From contig NZ_CP009452.1 of assembly GCF_001278035.1 (NCBI RefSeq), positions 2,513,501-2,577,500 of the forward strand: DNA of 64,000 bases, in the 5' to 3' direction. How positions within the stretch are numbered: the first letter of the stretch is position 1; every line of letters starts with the position of its first letter. Positions 1-7,869 of the stretch are shown here, piece by piece. The notes under the pieces are model-generated. The model did not search any database, was not told where the DNA came from, and saw only the letters and a list, made by a program, of their open reading frames with translations. The translations under genes and the position numbers were made by a program. The DNA is from Sphingopyxis sp. 113P3 (GTDB lineage Bacteria > Pseudomonadota > Alphaproteobacteria > Sphingomonadales > Sphingomonadaceae).

Positions 1-171
1 AGGGCGAAAACAGTCTTCTTCATGGGCTGATAACCTCAAGCTTGGGGGAATATCCGAGGGGGATACGCCTGTGATGATTTGGTTTCAATGCCAACCAATT
101 TCGGCCTGCGGCGCTTTTCAATCGACGAGCGTCGGATTACCCCCGCGGCCAGCGACAGGAGAGACAAGACA
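1..171. other. Leader region before the carboxylase operon
   Basis: No complete gene is seen here. On the + strand, frame 1 is open from the window edge to a TGA at 28-30 and could be the last codons of an upstream gene cut by the window, but nine residues are too few to identify. The rest is probably the 5' leader of the carboxyltransferase gene. I saw no copy of the TTGACG-type palindrome here, although it is present at three other acyl-CoA promoters in the window. Confidence 0.3.
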
Positions 172-1830
172 GTGAGCGCACCGGTCCTGCAAAGCATGGT
201 CCAGACAGACAGCGAGGCGTTTCGCGCCAATGCCGCGCACAATCGCGCGCTGCGGGACGAACTGTGGTCGCGTGTCGCCGAAGCAGCGCTGGGCGGCAAC
301 GAAAAGTCGCGCGAGCGGCACACGAGCCGCGGCAAGCTGCTCCCGCGCGAGCGCGTCGAGCGGCTGCTCGATCCGGGCTCACCTTTCCTCGAGATCGGCC
401 AGCTCGCGGCGTGCGACATGTACGAAGGCGAAGTGCCGGGGGCCGGCATGATTGCCGGAATCGGTCGCGTCTCCGGCATACAGGCCATGATCGTCTGCAA
501 CGATGCGACGGTGAAGGGTGGAACCTACTACCCGATGACCGTGAAGAAGCACCTGCGTGCGCAGGAGATTGCCGAGGCGAACCGGCTGCCGTGCATCTAT
601 CTTGTCGACAGCGGCGGCGCGAACCTGCCGCACCAGGCCGAGGTTTTTCCAGACCGCGACCATTTCGGGCGCATCTTCTTCAACCAGGCCAATATGAGCG
701 CGAAGCGTATTCCGCAGATCGCCTGCGTGATGGGAAGCTGCACCGCCGGCGGTGCCTATGTTCCCGCGATGAGCGACGAGACGGTGATCGTCCGCGATCA
801 GGGCACGATTTTCCTCGCCGGCCCGCCGCTGGTAAAGGCCGCAACCGGGGAAGAAATCAGCGCCGAAGACCTCGGCGGCGGGGACCTCCACGCCAGAAAA
901 TCGGGCGTCGTCGACCATCTGGCCGAGAATGACGAGCATGCGCTGACCATCGTGCGCGACATCATGTCGCATCTCTCGGGTCCGTTCTTGTCGAGCGAAG
1001 TAGAGACACCGGGAGGTGGCGCGCGGACTTCGGGCATCTCGACTTCGCTCGATGCGAACGGGTTTAGAGAGCCCAGACCACCCAAGTATGACGCGGACGA
1101 ACTCTATGGCATCATCCCGCAGGACGTGCGCGCTCCCTACGATGTGCATGAGGTGATCGCGCGGATCGTAGACGGTAGCGAGTTCCATGAGTTCAAGGCG
1201 AGCTATGGGGCGACGCTGGTTTGCGGCTTCGCGCATATCTGGGGCATTCCAGTCGCCATCCTTGCCAACAACGGCGTGCTGTTCAGCGAGTCTGCACTCA
1301 AGGGCGCCCATTTCATCGAACTGGCGCAGCAGCGGCGCATCCCCCTGCTCTTCCTCCAGAATATCAGCGGCTTCATGGTCGGCGGCAAATATGAGGCAGA
1401 GGGTATCGCCAAGCATGGCGCCAAGCTAGTGACCGCCGTCGCCACAGCTGCCGTGCCGAAAATCACCGTGCTGATCGGCGGCAGTTTCGGCGCGGGCAAT
1501 TACGGCATGTGCGGGCGCGCTTATTCGCCTCGCTTTCTCTTCACCTGGCCCAATGCGCGCATCAGCGTGATGGGTGGCGAGCAGGCGGCAAGCGTGCTGG
1601 CAACGGTCCATCGCGATGCCGACAAATGGACGCCCGAAGAGGCTGAAGCCTTCAAGGCACCGATCCGCCAGAAGTACGAGGACGAAGGCAATCCCTATCA
1701 CGCGACGGCGCGCCTCTGGGACGATGGCATCATCGACCCCGCGCAGACGCGTGACGTGCTGGGACTGGCTTTTGCTGCCACGCTGAACGCCCCGGTCGAG
1801 GACCGCGGGTTCGGTGTGTTCCGGATGTGA
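172..1830 (+). CDS. Acyl-CoA carboxylase carboxyltransferase subunit (methylcrotonyl-CoA type)
   Basis: This is the carboxyltransferase half of a biotin-dependent acyl-CoA carboxylase, moving CO2 from carboxybiotin to an acyl-CoA; the best fit is 3-methylcrotonyl-CoA in leucine catabolism. Recognisable family blocks are [74 protein letters not shown] and [13 protein letters not shown] chose the GTG start at 172 because AGGAG (157-161) lies ten bases upstream; an earlier in-frame ATG at 79 gives an N-terminus unlike the family. The product is about 552 residues, slightly longer than the usual 530-540. The excess is residues about 271-297, encoded by an inverted repeat (981-1062) inserted in frame in the linker between the two carboxyltransferase halves. 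The biotin subunit lies downstream at 2617-4455. Propionyl- or geranyl-CoA specificity cannot be excluded. Confidence 0.9.
   Translation: MSAPVLQSMVQTDSEAFRANAAHNRALRDELWSRVAEAALGGNEKSRERHTSRGKLLPRERVERLLDPGSPFLEIGQLAACDMYEGEVPGAGMIAGIGRVSGIQAMIVCNDATVKGGTYYPMTVKKHLRAQEIAEANRLPCIYLVDSGGANLPHQAEVFPDRDHFGRIFFNQANMSAKRIPQIACVMGSCTAGGAYVPAMSDETVIVRDQGTIFLAGPPLVKAATGEEISAEDLGGGDLHARKSGVVDHLAENDEHALTIVRDIMSHLSGPFLSSEVETPGGGARTSGISTSLDANGFREPRPPKYDADELYGIIPQDVRAPYDVHEVIARIVDGSEFHEFKASYGATLVCGFAHIWGIPVAILANNGVLFSESALKGAHFIELAQQRRIPLLFLQNISGFMVGGKYEAEGIAKHGAKLVTAVATAAVPKITVLIGGSFGAGNYGMCGRAYSPRFLFTWPNARISVMGGEQAASVLATVHRDADKWTPEEAEAFKAPIRQKYEDEGNPYHATARLWDDGIIDPAQTRDVLGLAFAATLNAPVEDRGFGVFRM
981..1062. 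repeat. In-frame palindromic repeat inside the carboxyltransferase gene
   Basis: The left arm (about 981-1010) and right arm (about 1032-1062) are imperfect reverse complements around the core TCGAGCGAAGT / ACTTCGCTCGA, separated by about 21 bases. The same element recurs at 6235-6318 outside any gene. It is read without a stop as about 27 residues beginning PFLSSEVE and ending TSLDANG. Family members have a shorter proline-rich linker here, so this is a tolerated insertion, reminiscent of Rickettsia palindromic elements. Confidence 0.8.
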
Positions 1831-1841
1831 GGAGATGAACC

Positions 1842-2318
1842 ATGTACTTTAAACTGGCTTTCGCCTTCGCGCTTTGTGTTGCCGCCCCCGTTTTTGCGCA
1901 GCACCAGAAACATGGCGCCGATGACGAATCTCGGGCGGTGCTTGCCACCATCGACCGAATGTTCGATGCGCTCGCTACGAAGGACCCCGCGGCCATGGCG
2001 GCGGTGACGATCGCCGAGGGACGCGCGACCGCCGCAACGATCGGTGAAGACGGCAAGGAAAAGCTGCATTTCAGTACTTGGGGCGCGTTCGAGCAGCATC
2101 TTGCCGGAATCCCGGGCGCGCCGGTGGAAAAGCTCATCGATCCGCACGTGCACGTCGAGGGCCCGATTGCGATGGTCTGGTCTCCTTATGTGTTCACACT
2201 CGACGGCAAGCTGTCACATTGCGGGATCAATCATGTCGATCTCGTCAAGCAGGATGGTGCGTGGCGCGTCCTCAACATCACCTGGACGCAGCGCAAGACA
2301 GGATGTCCGGAGCAATGA
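1842..2318 (+). CDS. Secreted NTF2-like / SnoaL-fold protein, function unknown
   Basis: The protein has 158 residues. The N-terminus MYFKLAFAFALCVAAPVFAQ is a clear Sec signal peptide with an AxA-like cleavage site near residue 19, so the product is probably periplasmic. The rest fits the NTF2-like (DUF4440/SnoaL) small cone-shaped fold: an initial helix (AVLATIDRMFDALATKDPAAM) and a closing strand block ending in WRVLNITWTQRK. Proteins of this fold may be enzymes or ligand binders, and no catalytic set can be assigned. GGAG directly after the carboxyltransferase stop supports the ATG at 1842, and the gap of 11 bases indicates operon membership. A link to acyl-CoA catabolism is only by position. 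Confidence 0.75.
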   Translation: MYFKLAFAFALCVAAPVFAQHQKHGADDESRAVLATIDRMFDALATKDPAAMAAVTIAEGRATAATIGEDGKEKLHFSTWGAFEQHLAGIPGAPVEKLIDPHVHVEGPIAMVWSPYVFTLDGKLSHCGINHVDLVKQDGAWRVLNITWTQRKTGCPEQ

Positions 2319-2620
2319 TCGCGCGGCGCTGGCATGGCATCGTTCCGAAGGCCAAGGCGGACGCCTATCGGCAGCTGATGCTCGACGTCGCCATCCCCGA
2401 TTACCGGTCGGTGCCCGGCAATCGCGGGGCGTGGTGCCTGCACCGTGAAGAGGGTGACGTCGTGCATTTCGAGATGCTGACCTTCTGGGACGATCTTGCC
2501 GTTGTCGAGGCCTTCGCCGGGACGCCGGTCGACACGGCCAAATATTATGATTTCGACGCGGATTTCCTGATCGAGAAGGAACCGCACGTTCTGCACTTCG
2601 AGGTTAGCGAAGCACCATGA
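2315..2620 (+). CDS. Small ABM-like (dimeric alpha-beta barrel) protein
   Basis: This is a protein of about 101 residues. The pattern MIARRWHGIVPKAKADAYRQ, then GAWCLHREEGDVVHFEMLTFW and a VVEAFAG helix, resembles the antibiotic biosynthesis monooxygenase (ABM) / dimeric alpha-beta barrel fold. No cofactor or substrate can be read from it. The ATG at 2315 overlaps the TGA of the preceding gene (ATGA) and is used here; an in-frame ATG at 2303 is the alternative. The stop overlaps the start of the carboxylase biotin subunit in the same way, so translation is likely coupled on both sides. A role in the leucine pathway is inferred only from its place between the two carboxylase subunits. Confidence 0.7.
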   Translation: MIARRWHGIVPKAKADAYRQLMLDVAIPDYRSVPGNRGAWCLHREEGDVVHFEMLTFWDDLAVVEAFAGTPVDTAKYYDFDADFLIEKEPHVLHFEVSEAP

Positions 2621-4455
2621 TCCGATCCCTCCTCATCGCCAATCGCGGCGAAATCGCCTGCCGTATCATCCGCACCGCGCGCGCGATGGGTATCAGGACC
2701 GTTGCGGTCTATTCGGACGCCGATGCCCAGGCGCTGCATGTTCGCGAGGCCGACGAAGCCGTGCATATCGGGCCGTCGCCGGCGCGCGAGAGCTATCTGG
2801 TCGGTGAAAAGATCATCGCCGCCGCGAAGGCGACCGGGGCCGAAGCGATACATCCAGGCTATGGCTTCCTCTCTGAAAATGCCGAGTTTGCGCATGCGGT
2901 GACCGACGCGGGATTGGTGTGGGTCGGGCCGAAGCCTTCGTCGATCACGGCGATGGGCCTCAAGGACGCCGCGAAAAAGCTGATGGCTGACGCCGGGGTA
3001 CCGGTGACGCCGGGCTATATGGGCGAAAATCAGGATCCCGCCTATCTCGCCGAACAAGCGGCGCAGATCGGCTATCCCGTGCTCATCAAGGCCGTTGCGG
3101 GCGGCGGCGGCAAGGGGATGCGAAGGGTCGACGCGGCGGCGGACTTCGCCGACGCACTCGCCTCGTGCCAGCGCGAGGCGGCCGCGTCCTTCGGCAACGA
3201 CCATGTGCTGATCGAGAAATATATCCTGACCCCGCGCCATATCGAGGTGCAGGTGTTCGGCGACACGCACGGCAATGTCGTCCACCTCTTCGAGCGCGAC
3301 TGCTCGCTCCAGCGCCGCCACCAGAAGGTGATTGAGGAAGCCCCTGCCCCCGGCATGGACGAAGCGACACGCGTCGGGCTTTGCGCTGCCGCGGTGCGCG
3401 CGGCGAAAGCGGTCGACTATGTCGGCGCGGGGACAATCGAGTTCATCGCCGACGCCAGCGAGGGCCTGCGCGCCGACCGCATCTGGTTCATGGAAATGAA
3501 CACGCGGCTGCAAGTCGAGCATCCGGTGACCGAGGAAATCACCGGCGTCGATCTGGTCGAATGGCAGCTTCGCGTCGCGAGCGGCGAACCGATCCCGCTC
3601 AAGCAGGATGAGCTTTCGATCAACGGTTGGGCGATGGAAGCGCGGCTTTATGCCGAAGACCCTGCCAAGGGCTTCCTCCCTTCGATCGGCACGCTCGAAC
3701 TCTTCCAGCTCCCCGAGCATCTCGGGCGCATCGACACCGGCGTCTATGAAGGCGCCGCGGTTTCGCCCTTCTATGACCCGATGATCGCCAAGCTGATCGC
3801 CCATGGCGAGGACCGCGACGAAGCGCGTGAGTTTCTGTCCGAGATGCTTGAGGACAGTGCGATCTGGCCGGTGAAGACCAATTCGTCCTTCCTTATCGCC
3901 GCGCTCGACCATCCGGACTTCGTGGCGGGCACGGTTGATACGGGCCTGATCGCCCGCGACGGCGACCGCATGACCGCCGAACCGAGGCCGTCCGAACAGG
4001 CGTTGACCAACGCCGCGATGGCGATGGTGCCCCGCTCGTTACAGGCGGGGTTCCGCCTCAACGCGCCCGATGTCCGAACCGCAGCTTTCTTGCTCGACGG
4101 CAAGCGCGTCGACGTGACGCTGCACGGCCCCGGCACCGAGCAATCGGCACCGGCGATGCTCGTCGCCGAGCGCGGCGCGGTCTGGCAGCTCACGCCCTGG
4201 CGTGCCGCGGGCGGTGCTGGCGGCAGTGCGGGCGACGGCGCGATCCTGTCGCCGATGCCGGGCAAGATCATCGCGGTCGATGTCGCCACGGGCGACGCGG
4301 TGACGAAGGGACAGAAGCTGCTGACGCTCGAAGCGATGAAGATGGAGCACAGCCTGACCGCGCCATTCGATGGGGTGGTCGCCGAGCTCAAGGTGACACC
4401 TGGCGCGCAGGTGCAGGTCGAGGCGCTGCTCGCCAGGATCGAGGCGGCCGAATGA
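2617..4455 (+). CDS. Acyl-CoA carboxylase biotin carboxylase/BCCP subunit (methylcrotonyl-CoA type)
   Basis: This subunit carboxylates its own biotin using ATP and bicarbonate and feeds the carboxyltransferase encoded at 172-1830. The 612 residues contain an N-terminal biotin carboxylase domain ([20 protein letters not shown], the ATP-grasp glycine loop [27 protein letters not shown]) and a C-terminal biotinyl domain with EAMKM; the biotinylated lysine is Lys575. This is the fused architecture of methylcrotonyl- and propionyl-CoA carboxylase alpha subunits, unlike the separate AccB/AccC of acetyl-CoA carboxylase. The ATG at 2617 overlaps the previous stop. The assignment to methylcrotonyl-CoA rests on the partner and the downstream MaoC and CitE genes. 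Confidence 0.92.
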   Translation: MIRSLLIANRGEIACRIIRTARAMGIRTVAVYSDADAQALHVREADEAVHIGPSPARESYLVGEKIIAAAKATGAEAIHPGYGFLSENAEFAHAVTDAGLVWVGPKPSSITAMGLKDAAKKLMADAGVPVTPGYMGENQDPAYLAEQAAQIGYPVLIKAVAGGGGKGMRRVDAAADFADALASCQREAAASFGNDHVLIEKYILTPRHIEVQVFGDTHGNVVHLFERDCSLQRRHQKVIEEAPAPGMDEATRVGLCAAAVRAAKAVDYVGAGTIEFIADASEGLRADRIWFMEMNTRLQVEHPVTEEITGVDLVEWQLRVASGEPIPLKQDELSINGWAMEARLYAEDPAKGFLPSIGTLELFQLPEHLGRIDTGVYEGAAVSPFYDPMIAKLIAHGEDRDEAREFLSEMLEDSAIWPVKTNSSFLIAALDHPDFVAGTVDTGLIARDGDRMTAEPRPSEQALTNAAMAMVPRSLQAGFRLNAPDVRTAAFLLDGKRVDVTLHGPGTEQSAPAMLVAERGAVWQLTPWRAAGGAGGSAGDGAILSPMPGKIIAVDVATGDAVTKGQKLLTLEAMKMEHSLTAPFDGVVAELKVTPGAQVQVEALLARIEAAE

Positions 4456-4910
4456 GCGGCCTTATCCTCCGCGACGCGGCGAAGGCCGACCTTCCCGCGA
4501 TCCTCGCGATGCTCGCAGAGGATGTGGTCCCGCCGGGGCGCGAAGCCGATCCGTCGGACCCGCGCTATCTGACCGCGTTCGAGGCCATCGACGCCGATTC
4601 GAACCAGCGCCTGATCGCAGCCGAAGTGGACGGCCGAGTCGTGGGCACGATGCAACTCAGCTTCCTGCCGGGGCTTTCCTTCATCGGAAGCTGGCGCGGA
4701 CAGATCGAGGCGGTACGGATTGCCGCCGGCCTGCGCGGGCAAGGACTTGGCGAGCAGATGATTCTGTGGGCGGTCGAGCAATGTCGCGCGCGCAATTGCA
4801 AGCTCGTCCAGTTGACAACTTCGGCTACACGCACCGCGGCGCACCGCTTTTACGCGGGGCTAGGCTTCGTACACAGCCATGTCGGCATGAAACTGCATTC
4901 GAGGGACTGA
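4452..4910 (+). CDS. GNAT family N-acetyltransferase
   Basis: The protein has 152 residues and the GNAT fold: an N-terminal strand ([21 protein letters not shown]), the acetyl-CoA pyrophosphate loop [15 protein letters not shown] (RGxGLG variant of Q/RxxGxG/A), and the C-terminal block [22 protein letters not shown] typical of small-molecule or protein N-acetyltransferases. The acceptor substrate is unknown. The ATG at 4452 overlaps the stop of the carboxylase subunit (ATGA), so it is translated from the same mRNA. Its role within a branched acyl-CoA operon is unclear; detoxifying an amino substrate or modifying an operon enzyme are both possible. Confidence 0.85.
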   Translation: MSGLILRDAAKADLPAILAMLAEDVVPPGREADPSDPRYLTAFEAIDADSNQRLIAAEVDGRVVGTMQLSFLPGLSFIGSWRGQIEAVRIAAGLRGQGLGEQMILWAVEQCRARNCKLVQLTTSATRTAAHRFYAGLGFVHSHVGMKLHSRD

Positions 4911-4912
4911 CG

Positions 4913-5365
4913 ATGGCAGGCAAATTTTTTGACGAATGGACGATCGGCGATACGCTGACGCATGACATAAGGCGCACCGTCACCGAAACAGACAATCTGC
5001 TGTTCACGACGATGACGCATAATCCGCAGCCGCTGCACCTCGACATCGAGGCGGCGAAGGCGTCGGAGTTCGGGCAGATCCTCGTCAACGGTACCTTCAC
5101 CTTCAGCCTGATGGTCGGGTTGTCCGTCGGCGACACGACGCTCGGCACGCTCGTTGCCAACCTCGGTTACGACAAGCTCATCATGCCGAAGCCGGTGTTC
5201 ATCGGCGACACGCTGCGCGCGACGAGCGAGGTGATCGGCCTCAAGGAATCGAAATCGCGTCCAAATGCGGGTATCGTGACCTTCCTGCACCGCTGCATCA
5301 ACCAGCGCGACGAGGTCGTTTGCCAGTGCGAACGATCGGCACTGATCAAGAAGAAGGACGCCTGA
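4913..5365 (+). CDS. MaoC family (hot-dog) dehydratase/hydratase
   Basis: About 150 residues with the MaoC-like hot-dog fold: [28 protein letters not shown], then the hydratase motif region [19 protein letters not shown] (Asn/His in the position of the catalytic Asp/His pair), followed by [16 protein letters not shown]. The start at 4913 is preceded by GAGGG (4901-4905) and gives a family-length product; the longer frame reaching upstream lies inside the GNAT gene. The stop overlaps the next start (TGATG). With the CitE-like lyase that follows, this resembles the MaoC-CitE pair in the Mycobacterium tuberculosis leucine/itaconate cluster (Rv2499c-Rv2498c), where hydration of an unsaturated C5/C6 acyl-CoA precedes cleavage. 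The substrate here is inferred. Confidence 0.85.
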   Translation: MAGKFFDEWTIGDTLTHDIRRTVTETDNLLFTTMTHNPQPLHLDIEAAKASEFGQILVNGTFTFSLMVGLSVGDTTLGTLVANLGYDKLIMPKPVFIGDTLRATSEVIGLKESKSRPNAGIVTFLHRCINQRDEVVCQCERSALIKKKDA

Positions 5366-6216
5366 TGCGCCTCCGCTCGCTTCTCTTCGTCCCCGGCGAC
5401 CGGCCCGAACGCTTTGCCAAGGCGGCGGCGTCTGGTGCCGACGCGATCATCCTCGACCTTGAGGATTCGGTTTCGCCCGCGAACAAGCAGGCGGCGCGTG
5501 AAGCCATTGCCGATTATCTCGCCGGCACCCGCGAAGTGGTGACGCTGGTGCGCGTCAATCCGCTCGACGGGCATATGACCGCCGCCGACGTCACCGCCGT
5601 CATAGGCGCCCGGCCCGACGCGATCATGTTGCCCAAGGCCGAAGGGGCGTCGAGCATCGCGCAGCTCGACACGATATTGCGCAGTGAATCCGCCTCCGAT
5701 GCGTCGCTGCCCGCAATCCTGCCGATCGCGACCGAAACGCCATCGGCGATCTTCACGCTCGGCAGCTACCGCGAGGTCAGGGACCGGCTCGTCGGCCTGA
5801 CGTGGGGCGCCGAAGACCTTCCGGCGGCGATCGGTGCGGCGACGAGTCGCGAGGCCGACGGCAGCTATACCGAGCCCTATCGGGTCGCGCGCGCGCTCAC
5901 GCTGTTCGCGGGGCACGCCGCAGGGGTTGCCGCGATTGATACGGTATTCCCTGCAATCAAGGACGAGGCGGGGCTCGCGGCCTATGCGGCGCGGGCGCGG
6001 CGCGACGGCTTCACGGGCATGATGGCGATCCACCCCTCGCAGGTCGCGCCGATCAACGCGGCCTTCACGCCCTCGGCCGACGAGGTCGCGCGCGCGCAGG
6101 CGATTGTCGATGCCTTTGCGGCGAATCCGGGCGCGGGCGTGCTGCAGGTCGATGGCAAGATGGTCGACGCTCCGCACCTCAAGCAGGCTCGGCATCTGCT
6201 GTCGCTGGCGGACTGA
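5365..6216 (+). CDS. HpcH/HpaI aldolase, CitE-like acyl-CoA lyase
   Basis: The 283-residue protein begins [20 protein letters not shown], the signature of CitE-like beta-hydroxyacyl-CoA lyases, and continues with ADAIILDLEDSV (metal-binding Glu/Asp), VRVNPLDG, a late ATETPSAIF block, LTWGAEDLPAAIG and GMMAIHPSQV. Members cleave malyl-, citramalyl- or HMG-CoA. The M. tuberculosis homologue in an equivalent operon is reported to act on both citramalyl-CoA and (R)-HMG-CoA, so this gene may replace a classical HMG-CoA lyase in leucine breakdown; no mvaB-type HMG-CoA lyase lies in the window. The ATG at 5365 shares its A with the MaoC stop. It is the last gene of the operon; a palindromic repeat follows. 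Confidence 0.85.
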   Translation: MRLRSLLFVPGDRPERFAKAAASGADAIILDLEDSVSPANKQAAREAIADYLAGTREVVTLVRVNPLDGHMTAADVTAVIGARPDAIMLPKAEGASSIAQLDTILRSESASDASLPAILPIATETPSAIFTLGSYREVRDRLVGLTWGAEDLPAAIGAATSREADGSYTEPYRVARALTLFAGHAAGVAAIDTVFPAIKDEAGLAAYAARARRDGFTGMMAIHPSQVAPINAAFTPSADEVARAQAIVDAFAANPGAGVLQVDGKMVDAPHLKQARHLLSLAD

Positions 6217-6234
6217 CCCCCCAAAGCCATCATT

Positions 6235-6318
6235 CCAGTTCGCATCGAGCGAAGTCGAGATGCCCATCGTCACGGCGCCACGTTTATGGGTGTCTCGACT
6301 GCGCTCGACACGAACGGA
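6235..6318. repeat. Palindromic repeat, intergenic copy
   Basis: An inverted repeat has a left arm at about 6235-6265 (core TCGAGCGAAGTCGAGATGCC) and a right arm at about 6287-6318 (core TCTCGACTGCGCTCGACACG), separated by about 20 bases. It closely matches the element inside the carboxyltransferase gene (981-1062). Here it sits between the convergent lyase and phospholipase D genes, where it could also form a transcription-ending or mRNA-stabilising stem-loop. Confidence 0.8.
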
Positions 6319-6326
6319 TCGAGGAT

Positions 6327-7823
6327 TCAGCCTTTCCGCCGAAAAGGCCGCCGGCGTTTCATCCACGCCGTGCCGCGGTGCCAGCTTTTCTTCAGGCCGC
6401 GCTCGGTCAGGCTTTCGAACATCACGTCGGGACTCGTTGGATCGAGCAGCTCATTCTCGGCGATGAAATCGTCGAACGGCCCGGGGGCAACCAAGTCGAG
6501 CAGTTCGAGCGAGCGTCCCTCACCCCGAAGCACCTCGATCGTTTCGATCAGCGACCCGCTGCGTGCGAAGTGGCGCGCGACCTCTGCCGGTTCCACGCCC
6601 AGATGTTCGGCAATCAACGATTCACGTAGCCGCGCGATCGACGGTTCGATCCCACGGTTCGCCGAAAGCGCCGCGTCGATCGTGACGTCGCACTCGCTGT
6701 CGAGCCCCATCGAGCGATTGTTCAGATTGGCCGATCCGACGCGGATCAGCCGGTCGTCAACGATCGCGGTCTTGGCGTGGACATAGATGGGATCGCCGCG
6801 CGCGGTCCGGGGATAATAGACCCGCAGCCGGTCGCCGTGCTTCGCCTTGGAGATCTCGCGCACCAGCTTCACCCGCGCGGCGTCCATCGCCACCTGTTCA
6901 AGCCAGCCGTCGGCTGTTTCCGGCATCACCATGACGAATTCCGGGGGATCGTCCTGGTTCAGACGCTCAGCGATGGCGGCGGCGATCTTGCCGCAGGTGA
7001 AATATTGATTCTCGAAATAGATGAACCGCTTGGCACCCGCAATGAGGTCGAGATAGAGCTGTTCGATCTCGCGGATTTCGGGGTAGCCGTCATATACCGC
7101 GCGGGTCCGCGAGATCGCCACTTCGACATCGCGAAAATCGGCCTCAAGATCCTCAGGCCAGCGCTCGCCAGCCCCGCGCAAGTCGCGGAGCGGTTTGTTC
7201 GTCGCGCGCTGCCAGCGTTCGTTACCAAGAGCGGCAAGCGCTTCGCCGACCGGCCCCGAGAGGATCATCGTCGAATCGTGCCACGGCATATAGGGCTTGC
7301 CGTTCGGCGCGAGACGGTGCGGGTCGTCATCCTGGTGCTCGCGCGTGTCCCAGCGGCGCGCGCCCACGTCGATCCCGCCGCACACCGCAAGATGGTCATC
7401 GAACACCGCGACCTTCTGGTGATGACTACACCCCACCGGATGCGCACTGTCGAGGCGGAAACTGATCGAGCGCGTGACCTTCCAGCGCACGATCATCGTG
7501 AGGATGCTGGGGATCGCGAAATGTTTCAACCCCCCGAAATTCCAACGCAGGATGTCGATGTCGCGCTCGGGACAATTCTTGGCGAGGCGCAGCATGTAAT
7601 GGCCGAGTGCCTCGCCGCTGCCATCGGCATCGGGAGTCAGCGAAATGCGCGGATCAAAATCCCAGCCGATCAGCAGGATGCGTTCCTTCGCCTCCGCCAT
7701 CAGCCGCGCGAGCAGTTCGTAATAATCCGCCGCGTCGACGATCATGCGCGCCTTAGTGGCGCGCTCGATCCGCCAGCAATTGCGCCCCGCTTCGACGATG
7801 GGGGTGGGATCGGCCTCGCTCAT
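6327..7823 (-). CDS. Phospholipase D-like protein (cardiolipin synthase family)
   Basis: The 498-residue protein contains two HKD motifs: HHQKVAVFDD around residues 134-143 and VHAKTAIVDD followed by GSANLNNRS in the C-terminal half. Paired HKD motifs form one active site for phosphatidyl transfer or hydrolysis, so the product is a cardiolipin synthase-like or phospholipase D-like enzyme. I chose the ATG at 7823 (MSEADPTP) because the 25 extra residues of the longer frame are unlike the family. No N-terminal membrane helices of the classical ClsA type are apparent. This supports a soluble PLD over a typical ClsA. It is convergent with the lyase operon and downstream of the acyl-CoA dehydrogenase on the same strand. 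Confidence 0.85.
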   Translation of the reverse strand: MSEADPTPIVEAGRNCWRIERATKARMIVDAADYYELLARLMAEAKERILLIGWDFDPRISLTPDADGSGEALGHYMLRLAKNCPERDIDILRWNFGGLKHFAIPSILTMIVRWKVTRSISFRLDSAHPVGCSHHQKVAVFDDHLAVCGGIDVGARRWDTREHQDDDPHRLAPNGKPYMPWHDSTMILSGPVGEALAALGNERWQRATNKPLRDLRGAGERWPEDLEADFRDVEVAISRTRAVYDGYPEIREIEQLYLDLIAGAKRFIYFENQYFTCGKIAAAIAERLNQDDPPEFVMVMPETADGWLEQVAMDAARVKLVREISKAKHGDRLRVYYPRTARGDPIYVHAKTAIVDDRLIRVGSANLNNRSMGLDSECDVTIDAALSANRGIEPSIARLRESLIAEHLGVEPAEVARHFARSGSLIETIEVLRGEGRSLELLDLVAPGPFDDFIAENELLDPTSPDVMFESLTERGLKKSWHRGTAWMKRRRPFRRKG

Positions 7824-7869
7824 CGCCGACGCCACGCACGGCAGCGAAGAAGGTTGCGTGAAGGCTCCG

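Noticed and set aside
79..171. N-terminal extension of the carboxyltransferase starting at ATG 79.
   Set aside because: The sequence has no resemblance to the family, while AGGAG and GTG 172 yield the expected N-terminus.
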